Assembly: GCA_958298945.1 (NCBI GenBank)
Contig: OY282607.1
Span: 72,594,868 to 72,658,867 of the forward strand
Direction of reading: 5' to 3'
DNA from: Atherix ibis
Lineage: Eukaryota; Arthropoda; Insecta; Diptera; Athericidae
DNA length: 64,000 nucleotides
Shown here: piece after piece, positions 21,570 through 33,260 of the stretch
Layout: the number at the start of each line of letters is the position of its first letter
How positions within the stretch are numbered: position 1 is the stretch's first letter
Position numbers and translations under genes: made by a program
Notes under the pieces: model-generated
Database searches by the model: none
The model's input: the letters and a program-made list of their open reading frames with translations, nothing else
Told to the model about the DNA's origin: nothing

Positions 21570-24500
21570 TAGTTTTACATTCTCCGAGAAAAATATGTTT
21601 CAAATCGCTATCAACTTTTCTAGTTACAAATTGATACTGACTATTTTCTATCATTTTACAGTCAAAATAAATAGTGAAATATGTATTATTTATTAAAAAA
21701 ATATTAACAAATAACCGAAATATCTAAATACTCCTATTGATTTATTTCGAATAACTAAGTACACGATTTGATAATATTAAGTTTATAAAGTAAAATTCCA
21801 ATTTTTAAGATCTTTTTAAATAAATAAACGTTCCATTATTTTGGTTAAAATTATTATTACAATATATCTTTTAAAATATTAATTATATTTTTTTTATTAA
21901 AAATGAGAATAAACTTTCATTAAAAACTACAAATATCATAGTACGAATAAAATTCATTATCAAATTTTTTTTTTTTTCAAATTGATGATTTAAATTTTTT
22001 TCAGATTACATAAACATGAAGATTTAACATCACTTATTTATATACCAAAGGTAGCTTTATCTAATTTTACCAATATCTTCGAGATATAATCGATAAGACC
22101 AGTTAATTCTTAGTATATAAACATAATATCTAATTTTAAAGTAAGTTGGAGTACGTCCAAACCAGATAACTATGGAAGTGTAAAAATTATCTTAGATCAA
22201 CTTTAAATATTTGATTAGAAATGGTACAGAGATTTTATCTAATATTATTATTCTATTGCATGGATTTACATTTATTTTTATTGATAGAATATTCAAATAA
22301 ATTATTATAGTTTTAATAATGAAAGATTTTTAAAATTAAATATATGAATAAAAAACAAACTGATCTATAAAAGGCATATTCAAAATAATATTGAAAACTA
22401 TTAGAATACAATAAATAAGGTATAATAGGAGCTAATAAAGACCTGTTTTTATATAAGATCTGTGAAAAATTGTATAGGAAAATATAAAAATAACCATTTA
22501 ATGTAAAAAATTATAATAAAACTATATTCTATGAATGATTTTTAAATAACTTAACGGGAAGTATATCAACAAATAAATTATATCAATTAGCAGAAAATAC
22601 CTAAATGAAAGAAAAGTGATTTTAAATATATTAAAAGAAAAGTGATTTCTTTTAATAAGAAATCACTTTATTTTAAAGATATTAAAAAAAAATCAAAAAA
22701 AAAAATTGCAAATTTAAAATAAAATATTAAAATTACTGACAACATAACAAATTATTGTAATATAAAAAAAGGACGTTTTAAAAATTGTTGGGTATGCTTC
22801 CAAATGAGGCAACCTACAGAGATTACATTTAAAAATATACTAAGGCTAAAAGTTTCTTTAGTTTATGCTACACAGAAAACTTTTAACCTTAGTATATTCA
22901 TTATTAATATCCACTTCCTTCTGTATTACCTTATTATAAACAAAATATCAGAAGGCAGATACTAAATCAGTTTTCGCAATCATTTATTCCCATTTATAGT
23001 AAAACTAAACCCATTAATCAGAATCCAATTATTTTACTATAATTCTGGTTATATTCTTGTATTCAAATTTAATGACCTAGCCAATCAGTTGCATACGACG
23101 TACAACTTCGCTTTAAATTCATGAACATCTGTTAAAATACATATTTTATAAAATCATTTTTATAAAGTTAATTTTATTTTCAATCGATTAACTTTTAACA
23201 CTTTATAAAGTAAAATGTTTTCGATTATAGTAATTTAAGTCAAAGTAAAGTTAAGTGTACAATCTTTCATGAATATAAAATTTTAATTGTTATAAGTTTT
23301 CAATTTGTATTTAAGTATTTTAAAAAAATAATCAAAATATTGAAAGTTTACTTAATTAAAGTTTATATTATTTCTTTATTGATTTACTTCTGTTCTTTTT
23401 TAATCGATAAGCCTACCACAGAGTTGCATTTACGAGTATGTGTATTTATAATCCAAATAACTAGACAGACAGGCAGTTATACGAATACTTTCTAATCTTA
23501 CATTTTCGATATACATTATGAGAGTTATTTATATAGCAATAAAAAGAAAATACATTAAAATTCAGAAGACCTTCAATATGCCTAAGTTCAATCGAAAAAA
23601 TACCACTTCTATCATATTCACTCCGGATTTAATGAATACACGTACTGCATATTATTGATACATTTTCATGACCAAGCTAGAAAACCATGTATGTGGTTGT
23701 GAAACTGGTTGATTGGCCTTTAGAATAAGAAGGACTCCCTTAGATAAGTTCTGGGTCTGCTTTATTAATCTGGAACTGCTTCGAGTGGATTATGTCATAC
23801 GGTCTATTATGCTATCAGAAAAGATTGACCAAACGTCGTCCCAGTAAGTCTGGCATAAATGAATTGAGAAAATTCCGCCATTGATGCATTTTATGTAAAT
23901 TAAAGTTCAATTGAGCTCTAAAAGTCACTGCTTGTTATATCTACTGACAACTAAATCAATTTTTCTCTTTGCGTGATATTTAATGCATATTCATTTATTC
24001 GTTTGCATTTTTCTATTTTATATATTAGCAATGCCTTCTAAAACTAGAAATTGCAAACATTTTCCAGCCCGATAACGAGCGAATCAATGTCATTATTGCA
24101 TCCAGTTGCATTGCACTACCAAAGAGGACCGCATATAGTGTCTTTAATGCATATTTGCTAAAGCATCTGACATTTTTGATAGATCTAAAGAATTGCCGGT
24201 ATTATTTGAACTTAAAGTATGTTCTAATCTTTGCTGTTAAAGTATTCAATTATTAATTGGAATTTTCAACAAAATTATAATTATGAAAAGTTTATAATTG
24301 ATGGATTTATATTCTATGTTATCATTGCATGAATTTTTCCTATTTCTTACACTTTAAAAATAAATAAATTAAACTAATTCTTAATGAAGTACCATAAACT
24401 ATTGTATATAATAATTTTACGTATTTGAAATAAAAAGTTCAAATACTTTAAAGTCGAATTGTTAATAAAATATGACTATGCGAATCTAAAGGCTTTAAAT

Positions 24501-25749
24501 TACAATAACAAATAGTTCTGGAGTTAGGCTAAAATGTGTATTTAATAAAATTCGGAAAATAGCAAATTATTACAAATATTTTTCAACTATTTTAATGAAT
24601 TATTGTCGCTGTACTAATGTAATACGGAATTCCTGATATATGATAATACTTGCGAGAATTCTTACACCAAATATAATAGATCGATTATTACAATACCGAT
24701 TTTTTGAAAATGACATCGATCAATATTTTCCGTAAATTAGCATATTACAATTAAATAAAACTGATTAAATATAAATTTTTATATTTTTTTTGTTATTTAA
24801 TCGTCACTGTAAATAAATTTTGAAAATTTAAAGATATCAATGTCTATCACAGATACTATCCTTAATTTTATATTTACTTTTAATATTAATAATGTAAAAT
24901 CTATATTTTTAAATTCAACAATAATTTATGAATATGTTCTGAATTAATACATGATAAAAGAATTTTTTACTGACTAATTTTTTTTTAAAGCAATTTATCA
25001 AAGAATTAGTTAATGAACATTGTTTTTTTTTCAAAATGTTAACACATTCTTTTACATGACTTTCTAAAATATTTCAATACCAAAAATATTCTTACAAATA
25101 TTTTTCTTTAGATATTGAGTAGGTAAAAACTGTAAAATATTAAAAAGATATTCAAAAAAAAATTGCCAAAAATCTACTTGTCAAGAATAACAGGAATTTT
25201 CGGTAATATTTCAAGGTAATATGGTATATTAGTAATATTTGCATAAAAGTTTTATTATATATATATTTTGATTATTTCCGCCTTAATTAAGCTAAAAATC
25301 AATATTTGCTAAATCATGCTTACTCAGTATAATATTGTATCGCCCAAACTTAAATCTAATGCCATCTAATTTTAATAATAAATTAGCAGAAATTATCGCT
25401 TCAAATTTTTTTAGCAAAATAGCTTATACGCACTAAATTATATTTATAGATATTTGGCTAATTTAAATAATGTTTCATTTATTTAATTGAATTTTAATAG
25501 AAGTAAATTTTTCTGCTTTTTCTTCAAATAAATTAATCTTAATTTTACTTTAAATTTTATAATTGAAAGGTAAATTTTAATGCATAGTGTTCTAAAGGTA
25601 AGTTAAGAACTTTTATATATTTAATACTAATTTAATTAACCAGCATTCTGTCACTTGATAGTTGACAATCGGAAAGAGTAGATACAGCAAAATTATTATG
25701 AACAACGTCTAATTATTATAAAAAAATTCAAATTGGGTTGGAATTAACT
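21570..25749. other. Long AT-rich stretch with inverted repeats, no recognised gene
   Basis: A minor hairpin (13-bp arms) lies near 22641-22672 and a longer one at 22834-22898. A 44-codon frame near 23710-23850 contains KFWVCFINLELLRVDYVIRS and is not recognised. The rest shows nothing I can support. Confidence 0.45.
22834..22898. repeat. Inverted repeat, 22-bp arms, one mismatch
   Basis: AATATACTAAGG-c/t-TAAAAGTTT at 22834-22855 is repeated in inverse orientation at 22877-22898 with a 21-base spacer. Confidence 0.92.
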
Positions 25750-26230
25750 TGATAAACCGAAGCGAGGCCTTTTTTAAAATTGGGCGCTCACCTGAGAATA
25801 TTGCAGCTATGCGATAGGAGCATCCATAACGCATAAGACTTAAATCTTTTTTAACCCTTGTGTGAAATATTTTGTATAAAAATTTGCATTTATACGTGTA
25901 CAAAATTCAGGTGATGCAAAAACTTTGGACCGCTGGAAATGAAACGAAAAGAATTTAGAGCCAAAACCTTGATTTTTATCAAACCGCATCATGGCTCGGG
26001 ATGCAAGGTTGTTCGTGAATTATTTCTAGGAATGTGCAAATCCAAAGGCAATACAAGAAGGAGCTTTCCACACTCGTATTTGAGCTGGAGATGCCATTGG
26101 TCGGTATTTCTTTAAGAATGCTGTTGGAAAAGCTGTTAAGGTAACAAGTGAGCTATATAAACAAAGGCTACAGAACTTTTTTATCCATTAATTGGACTAA
26201 TTGTGATTTCCTGACATGTACGAGCCATGT
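25750..26230 (+). mobile_element. DD41D-like Tc1/mariner transposase fragment
   Basis: Across frameshifts it reads a helix-turn-helix end (LHLYVYKIQVMQKLWTAGNE at about 25880), then NPKAIQE, then GRYFFKNAVGKAVKVTSELY and KQRLQNFF. It ends near MYEPCHT, where the family has W-F-Q-Q-D-G-A-T-C-H-T. The order agrees with the family. No inverted ends were found. Confidence 0.62.
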
Positions 26231-28992
26231 CACACACTGAACGCGATATAATGAAAATTCTACGATTGATGTTTCCTGACCGAAAAGTGGTGATATCGAT
26301 TAGCACTCTCACTCCTCGTATTAAGCCAATTCCGAATTCATCTTGTTGGCGATTCTTAGAACATAAAAGAAATAATTAATAAATAATAGAGAATATACGC
26401 AGTCTATAAAATTAATCCGGAAATATGTGAAAGCGTAATGATGTGCTCTCAAAAGAGCAGACTTTTGTTGCAAAACCGAAGGTGGTCATTTAGACATTAT
26501 TATTTTCCATAAATAATTTCCAAGTCTATGTAAAATATTTTGAATAACTAAACTCGTTCTTTTTTATTATGGTAAATTCAAAATTATTTCCAAAAAAAAA
26601 TGTCTAAACTTATCTAAAGAACGCCCTGAACAATAAAAATATTTTTATTCTATTTACAAATATGGCGAAAAATTATTAAATATAAAGGTAAATTGGTTTT
26701 ATTCAATGAATAATCAATGAAAATTTTAAATATAAGTAAACATTGTATGTATTTTAAAATTTCTTAGTACAACGTGAATAAATTAAGAAAAATTCGAGAG
26801 AAAAAAACTGTCAGCAATACACAATAAAAATTTCATAATGTAAATATCAAAATTCTTTAACCGTAAAAATAGCTTAGATTCTTTAAACAAACTAAAGTTT
26901 TCCATTAAATTCATTTCATGACAGTAAAAGTTATAATGAAATATTTTTTTAATAAAACTACTTCATTGTGATTTCTGAATGCGCACATATTGCGCGTATT
27001 TGTCTTAAAAACACACGCCAAATTTTTATGAAAAGAAAATTTCGTGACTAATTAAAAAGCTCAAAATAACCGAAATGATTACAAAACTACGGCGTACTAT
27101 ATTCAAACATATTCCAATGCGTTCTTTATTTACAGGAAATTGTACTATCTGCCATCGTGAAATGTTCAATATTCTATCAATGCGCTCAGTTAAACAGTGT
27201 TAAAGTAATAAAACCTAGTAGGACTCTAAGCGTTAATAAACGGTCAGCTATGTGAATAAATTAAATTAAAATGAACGATTGTTTGGACAAATTTGAACTA
27301 AACATTAATAGAAATTTTCTCATAGTTGAAAATGGACAACGTTTCCGTCTCAGGCCACTTTGCGCAATCATTTGGTTTAGAGGTCATAATAGTATAGCTG
27401 ACGTTGGCGTATATGTTGCCGCATCATTTCTAGGTCGGAAATGCAGCAATAAACAGCTGCCTATCAATTTGTTTATTTTAATATAAACTTAGATTGTTTC
27501 TAATCCATATTTACGTTTGTGTCCATCAACAGAATATACACTCTAAACCAAAGAGTATTAATTCAAATTAAGTTTAATTAAATTAATACTCTTCGATTTA
27601 TAGTGTAATTTTTATAACAATCACAACGATTTAAACTAACAGATTCAAATCGTTTAAGTCTAATTTAAATTTCAATTCATGCTGAGAATGACCCCTTAGT
27701 GAGTGAAGAAAGTATTTATGAGGAAAATTTTGAGCTTTTACCATTTGTATTGTATTTAGTAACACAGTTGCAGATGATATTTCAACACCAAAAGTGAGAA
27801 ATGAATATTGGTAATAGAATAAGATAATATTGAGTATCTTAATTTCACATTTCAAGTTTTCATTATGAAAAAGTATTATCGCTTTTCAACATCTGTCTGG
27901 TCATAGTGTCATAATATGAATATTTTAACACGTTAGATCAAGGAGTTTTTCTTGTAGCTGTCGGACGTTTCTTGAACAAAAAAAATCTTCGGAATTTATA
28001 AGGCCAAGAATTGATACTATTATGAAAAAATAAGAGCAGACAACAAATGTTTCAAATTTCATTCAGACTTCTCAAACAGACGTCTGATAATGATCATTAG
28101 AAAAAAAAAGTGCGCCCATAATTTTTTTTCAAACCTGCTGTTTTACCTCAATTTGAATTCACGTATGCTTTGTAGAGAAAAATATTTCGAATATTGGTAG
28201 CAATAATCTGTAGGCTGAAAGAGACCTTATAAAAAAAAACTATAATACAATGCACCGATTAAGATACCAAAATAATAACTGTTGAAATGCCATTGACGTT
28301 GATGTCATTCAGTTTTTGTGTATCTTTTATATGGGTTTTCATGCACTTTGAAGGGGTTTTTTTTAAGTGTATAAACATACTAGATTAGTAGACAATAGAT
28401 GCAGTTTTGTAATTGTTCCCTACACAAACAATTCGATTTATAATTATTTGTATTATGTGTGATCTGTCTGTACAAAATTTATGAGATCTTATTTCTAGTA
28501 AATTCATTCAAGTTTACCTCAATTATAAAAAAAAATTATATACAATATATTTAAGAGGTAATATTTTTAAAAAATCTCCAACTTGGTATTTAAACTTACT
28601 TCTATCATAGAGTAAAACAACAAAGAAAAGAAAACGTTTACTTATTTTAATATAAAACATAAAGATTACGACTAGTAGTTTTATTTTTTAATAGACAAGT
28701 TCATTAATTTTCTATTATATTGTACACTTATTTTGTTTAAAAAAAAAACAAAGCCAAATTCATTTCATTTAAAAGGCCTAACTTATTGTACATAAAAAGA
28801 AACTTAATAAAAGTTAAGGAATTTTTTTTTTAATATGATAGTATCTCTTTTTTGTTTTATCTGATACAAAATTAAAGTAATTGTTAAATTTTCATCAATT
28901 TGAAAGGTTAAGTATTTATTTTTAAACGTTTAAATATTTAAGTCTATTATGAAAATATTTTATTATATAGACATATGTTGCAGTTAAGTTTA
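26231..28992. other. AT-rich stretch with an imperfect palindrome and one unrecognised frame
   Basis: A 71-codon frame at 27271-27486 (plus; contains NGQRFRLRPLCAIIWFRGHN) has no family match I know and no clear splice signals. An imperfect palindrome lies at 27538-27605, centred on AAGAGTATTAATT and its inverse. Nothing else is supported. Confidence 0.4.
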
Positions 28993-29289
28993 TCAGGTGT
29001 GAAAGAAAAGTAATGAGACCGGAATCACTGAGCACGATCTGACTTCAAACGTTTTAGTAGTTGGTTACAAAAAAATGAAATAGAGAAATTGGGAGCACAG
29101 ATGTAGCATCAAACTTTGTGTTAAGTTTAGCGAATCCGAAAGTTTCATTAAGCATATTTGCAGCGACAAGAATTAGTGGAAGATGAATCTCGCTCAGCGA
29201 TCCCGTCGACATCGGAAACTGATGAAAATATGGAATAACTACGGCATTTGTTAAGTTAGACCATCGATTAATATTAAAGATCCTTGATA

Positions 29290-30578
29290 CGAGGGTCGTT
29301 CAATAAGTCCTTAGAAAAAAATGGAAAAATACTGTTTATAAAAAAAAAAAATTTTAATTTTTCAACATAATTTTCTTTTAGCTCTATACACTTTTCCAAC
29401 CGTTTTTCCAAAATTTTTATCCCGTCCAAAAAATAGGATTTCGGAAGTTCTGCAAAATACTCATCCGTTTGAGCAATGACGTCCTCGTTGGAAGTTAACC
29501 GTCGTCCGCCAAGCCATTTCTTAAGATTGGAGAAAAGAAAATAGTCACTCGGGGCCAAATCTGGTGAATAAGCGGGATGCTGCAACAATTCCATTCTCAA
29601 TTCCACAATTTTGGCCATGGAAACAGCGGAGGTGTGCACACGCGCATTGTCCTGATGCAAGAGGATTTTTTCTTCTTCAGATGGGGGCGTTTCTCTTTGA
29701 TTTCCTCGCTCAACCGTTGCAATAACGACGCGTAATACGCTCCTGTTATTGTTTTTCCTTTTTCCAAGTAGTCGATAAAAATGATGCCCTGCGAATCCCA
29801 AAAGACCGTGGCCATCACCTTGCCGACCGATGGCACAGTTTTCGCCTTCTTCGGAGCCCGTTCACCCTTGAAAATCCACTGTGATGACTGCCTCTTCGTT
29901 TCTGGAGTGTAGTAGTGTATCCAGGTTTCGTCCACAGTGACATATCGACGAAGGAATTCGGCAGGATTGCGATGAAAGAGTGCCAACATAGCCTCAGAGT
30001 CCACTACACGATTGCGCTTATTCTCCTCTGAGAGCAAACGCGGCACCCATCTTGCCGAAATTTTTTTCACAGACAATTTTTCATGCAAAATTGAAGCGAC
30101 TGTACCTTGTGATATGCCCGTGGCCTCAACTAATTCGCGCACTTTAATTCGCCGATCGTTCAAAATCAGATCGTGGATTTTGTCGATGATTTAAGGAGTA
30201 GACACCTCAACTGGGCGTCCTGAACGATGTTCATCTCTTGTGGATGACCGGCCACGTTTAAATTCATTCACCCAATTGTAAACCGTCGCAAACACAGGTG
30301 CAGATGTGCCATGAACTGCATCCAACTCGGCTTTGATTTCTTTCGGGCTTAAGCCTTTCAAATGGAGATGTTTGATGACAGCCCCAAACTCGCTTTTTTC
30401 CATTGTTATGCACAAATAAATGTCGTTAACTTTAATCGACGATAGAAATTGACCTACGCTATGGATCGAGCTGAAATTTTGACAGCTTTCCTTTTGACAA
30501 TGCTACTTACAAAAAAAATCATTACCGACACTACGAGCGAAATTTCTCGGATTTTCTAAGGACTTATTGAACGACCCT
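29290..30578 (-). mobile_element. Full-length mariner element, family B, nested
   Basis: TA at 29288-29289 and 30579-30580 flanks inverted ends sharing AGGGTCGTTCAATAAGTCCT. The left end has two extra terminal bases (CG), which match family A ends, so the right end has lost or changed its last two. Length is about 1.29 kb. It is related to family A (13.6 and 36.8 kb) but clearly distinct in sequence. Confidence 0.92.
29350..30403 (-). pseudogene. Mariner transposase, catalytic residues intact but broken frame
   Basis: On the minus strand it starts MEKSEFGAVIKHLHLKGLSP and reads through the helix-turn-helix to PVEVSTP. It then meets a stop (TAA near 30190), probably from a GAA codon. It continues LILNDRRIKVRELVEATGIS to the first catalytic block YVTVDETWIHYY and FWDSQGIIFIDYLEKGKT. 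A one-base shift near 29670 moves the second block (HQDNARVHTSAV) and third block (YSPDLAPSDYFLF) to another frame. All three aspartates and the 34-residue spacing are kept. The C-terminus reads CIELKENYVEKL. Two lesions only, so it is fairly young. Confidence 0.9.
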
Positions 30579-30888
30579 TATCTGTCAGAAAGGGGGATGC
30601 TGTGGCTCTCCAATCTATCGATTTATCTTATCATAACTTTTTAATACCTCACGAATAAGAAACACTTCAAAGAATGTCATATTGGGACTGTCGATAACAT
30701 CCAAAATAGTGCTACAGTAGAGCTATGGGAGATTACTGTTAAAACGCAGCATCACTATTAAGAAGTGTGCATATAACGGTATAGCAACCCAACTGAACTA
30801 CTTTGCATAAGATAACATTGATGTATGAAATTTAAATAAAAATTTTTACATAAAAAAAATTCAGTCTCGTTACTTTTCCGTCCTCGTA

Positions 30889-32689
30889 AAAGGTTTAGGT
30901 GGGCGCTATGTTTTTTTAGTTTTTTTTTCCACCGTCGTGGCCAAGTTTTATAGAAGTTTCTCTGAAATTTAATATAATATTTTAAGGTAATTTTCTTTTC
31001 ATAAAAACACTTAAAATATTAACACCAAAATATTTGCATATAAAAAGGCATAATCTAATTACTTATTTTTAGTATTAGAAAATGTATTTACTATCGCACG
31101 AACAGGAAATCAATTAAATACTTTTAATGGTAAATCGATTAAATTAAATTTTCGGCGGTATTCATAAAATGGAACTAGAATTTGTATAGTTTTTATTACG
31201 ACATACTGTTATTATTACATTCCAAATGTGACTGTTTACTATTATTCCATGTATTCGTTTGTCTTCTTTTCTAATTGACGCACCAGCAATAATTAGTTTA
31301 AGTGTAAACAGTTTTATTCAACACTAAGGCAATCGAACGGAAAAGAAAATAAATAAATCTGAGCTGTTAATGTTAAAAACAAAAGCACCGCATTTCCGAC
31401 CATTCCAACTATTGACTTCTGAAGTTGGAAATTTCAATAACATAAGAATGGGGCACAGTAGTCCTATTCTCGTACGTGCCATCATTATAATTGAGGCAAC
31501 CTGTCAATACGATCGTGTCAACATGTTCCATACTGTAAGGTGTCCCTTTGGGGTATTTTTTCTATTAACATTTATGTGTGTATATGTATACAAGTAAAAT
31601 GTAGCGATCAGAAACTAAAAATGTTCCATATAGAACTAAACATATTTTATAAATACGCGCTCATTAGAGTCTGGAACATAAAAAAGGCAGCTGGAAATGT
31701 AATTTGGGCACTTAATATGGTGCCAGCTAAACTGGGTTTAAATAATAACTACACTCTACACTCTAAATCGATCGTGGCAAAATTCACATCCGTATTAATG
31801 TGTGTGTGTACACATATGGGAGCACAACCAAAAAAAGCACAATGAACTTTTTCCAATAATGACAGTTTACAAAGTGGAAGTTTTGTTTTAATAAAATTTA
31901 GCTACATTGTTCTGAATGACCATTACCAGAGCAATTTTTCTGTGTTTAGTAATAGTCCGTTCACAAAGGCATACTCACATACATACATATTTAGGGCATG
32001 TAATTATATATAAAAAAAATACATTTGAAGGTTTTTTATTATTTTTCTTATTTTTTGAAAAGTTTAATTTCAAATATTTTTCGAAATTAGTGCGCATTTT
32101 TATAATGAAAAAGTTGATGGTGTTTACGATAAGATTGGGTTTTGTTGAAAATAAATTTATTTTGTTGATCGTTTCTGAAATCGTTTTCGATAATTGTTAT
32201 TGGCCACCATTTGCAGCCATATTATTAAATCTGGAATCCCAAACTGAAAACAAAACGATCTAAGAAATCTGATTGAAATCTTTTTCTTAGAATTGTTGTC
32301 CTCTTTCGATATATCCTGAAGAAGCACGCATATACTACGAATATAGAATAGAATGGATTTATTTATTTTGTGTTTTTTCTTATACTCAGGCGCTAGTACA
32401 ATGAATTTAAAACAGGTAACTTAAATTGAAATAAAACTACAAACTATAAAGTTAATCTTGTAGCAAATCGAATATGAGCTTCGACGATAATATTCAGCAA
32501 GGTCTACTTTATGGTGCTAAAATCATGAAAATATTTGAGCATGTTTTAAATAATTTATTATAGAAAATTGGATATTTTTTTAAATATATATTCCAAAAGC
32601 TAAAAGCTCTATTTTTTCTATTTAACAAATATAAACTAAATAATAATTTTATTAAAATAAAGCTGAAAATATAATACCTAATGCAAGGA
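30889..32689. other. AT-rich stretch without a recognised gene
   Basis: Reading frames at about 31370-31845 and 31916-32263 (plus) are open but have AT-driven composition and no recognisable domain. No repeats stand out. Confidence 0.45.
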
Positions 32690-33260
32690 GTGTAAGAAAA
32701 GTAATCAAGCTGATTCTTTTTTACAATAATTTTATTTTACAGAAAAAAACCTTTTTTCCGAGTCTTTCAAGCACTACTCATCAGTTCATCGATGATTTGG
32801 CTTCGCAAGAATCTTCATACGTTTTCATCAGTTTTCGATGTTAAAGGTTTCCTGAGCAATTGACTCTTCGCCATCCGAAAATCGTTGCACCGAATTTCGA
32901 TATGCCATTTTTTATAATGCACTATAAAACACAGCTTTCTTTAACGTACTATATCTCTTATCCTAAGTGAAGCCCACTTTATCCAGAATTTCTATTCGAA
33001 TAGGATTCTATCTATTGTAGAGCTCCTAGACCAGACCATTTCATTTCCTAGCACTCTTTGTAATATTTTAAAGCAATCTAATTTACCCCACCAAATTTAT
33101 TATAATTGCTCCTTCCAATTTACTATCGACCACTTTTAAAATGAGGTTGAAGCTTATAATGCATGCATAGGAGGGTATTACCAACAAGCTTGTGTAGGAG
33201 AAGTTCGCAGTGTTGTAAGATCAGTCTCAGTGATGCCGGTCTCTGCCACACCTCGTACGT
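32690..33260 (-). mobile_element. Decayed transposon, family C copy 1
   Basis: The left end TGTAAGAAAAGTAATCAAGC resembles the ends at 29.0 and 43.7 kb. The right part (33137-33260) contains GAGGTTGAAGCTTATAATGC and GTTCGCAGTGTTGTAAGATC, which line up with 44282-44410 and, more weakly, with 60447-60530. Coding is too decayed to read with confidence. Confidence 0.5.

Larger units (their letters stand above)
28993..30886 (+). mobile_element. Older mariner-type element interrupted by a younger one
   Basis: The left end (GAAAGAAAAGTAATGAGACC, from about 29000) and right end (inverse of CGGAAAAGTAACGAGACTG, to about 30886) are inverted repeats next to TA. About 600 bases of this element remain. 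On its left it reads EDESRS followed by PSTSETDENME, the linker after a mariner helix-turn-helix, in which GRPSTS is usual. The minus-strand mariner at 29290-30578 is inserted into this sequence. Most catalytic coding of the older element is missing. Confidence 0.7.

Noticed and set aside
31916..32263. 115-codon plus-strand frame with a hydrophobic stretch.
   Set aside because: Phe/Ile/Leu-rich from T-rich DNA; no start context, splice sites or domain.
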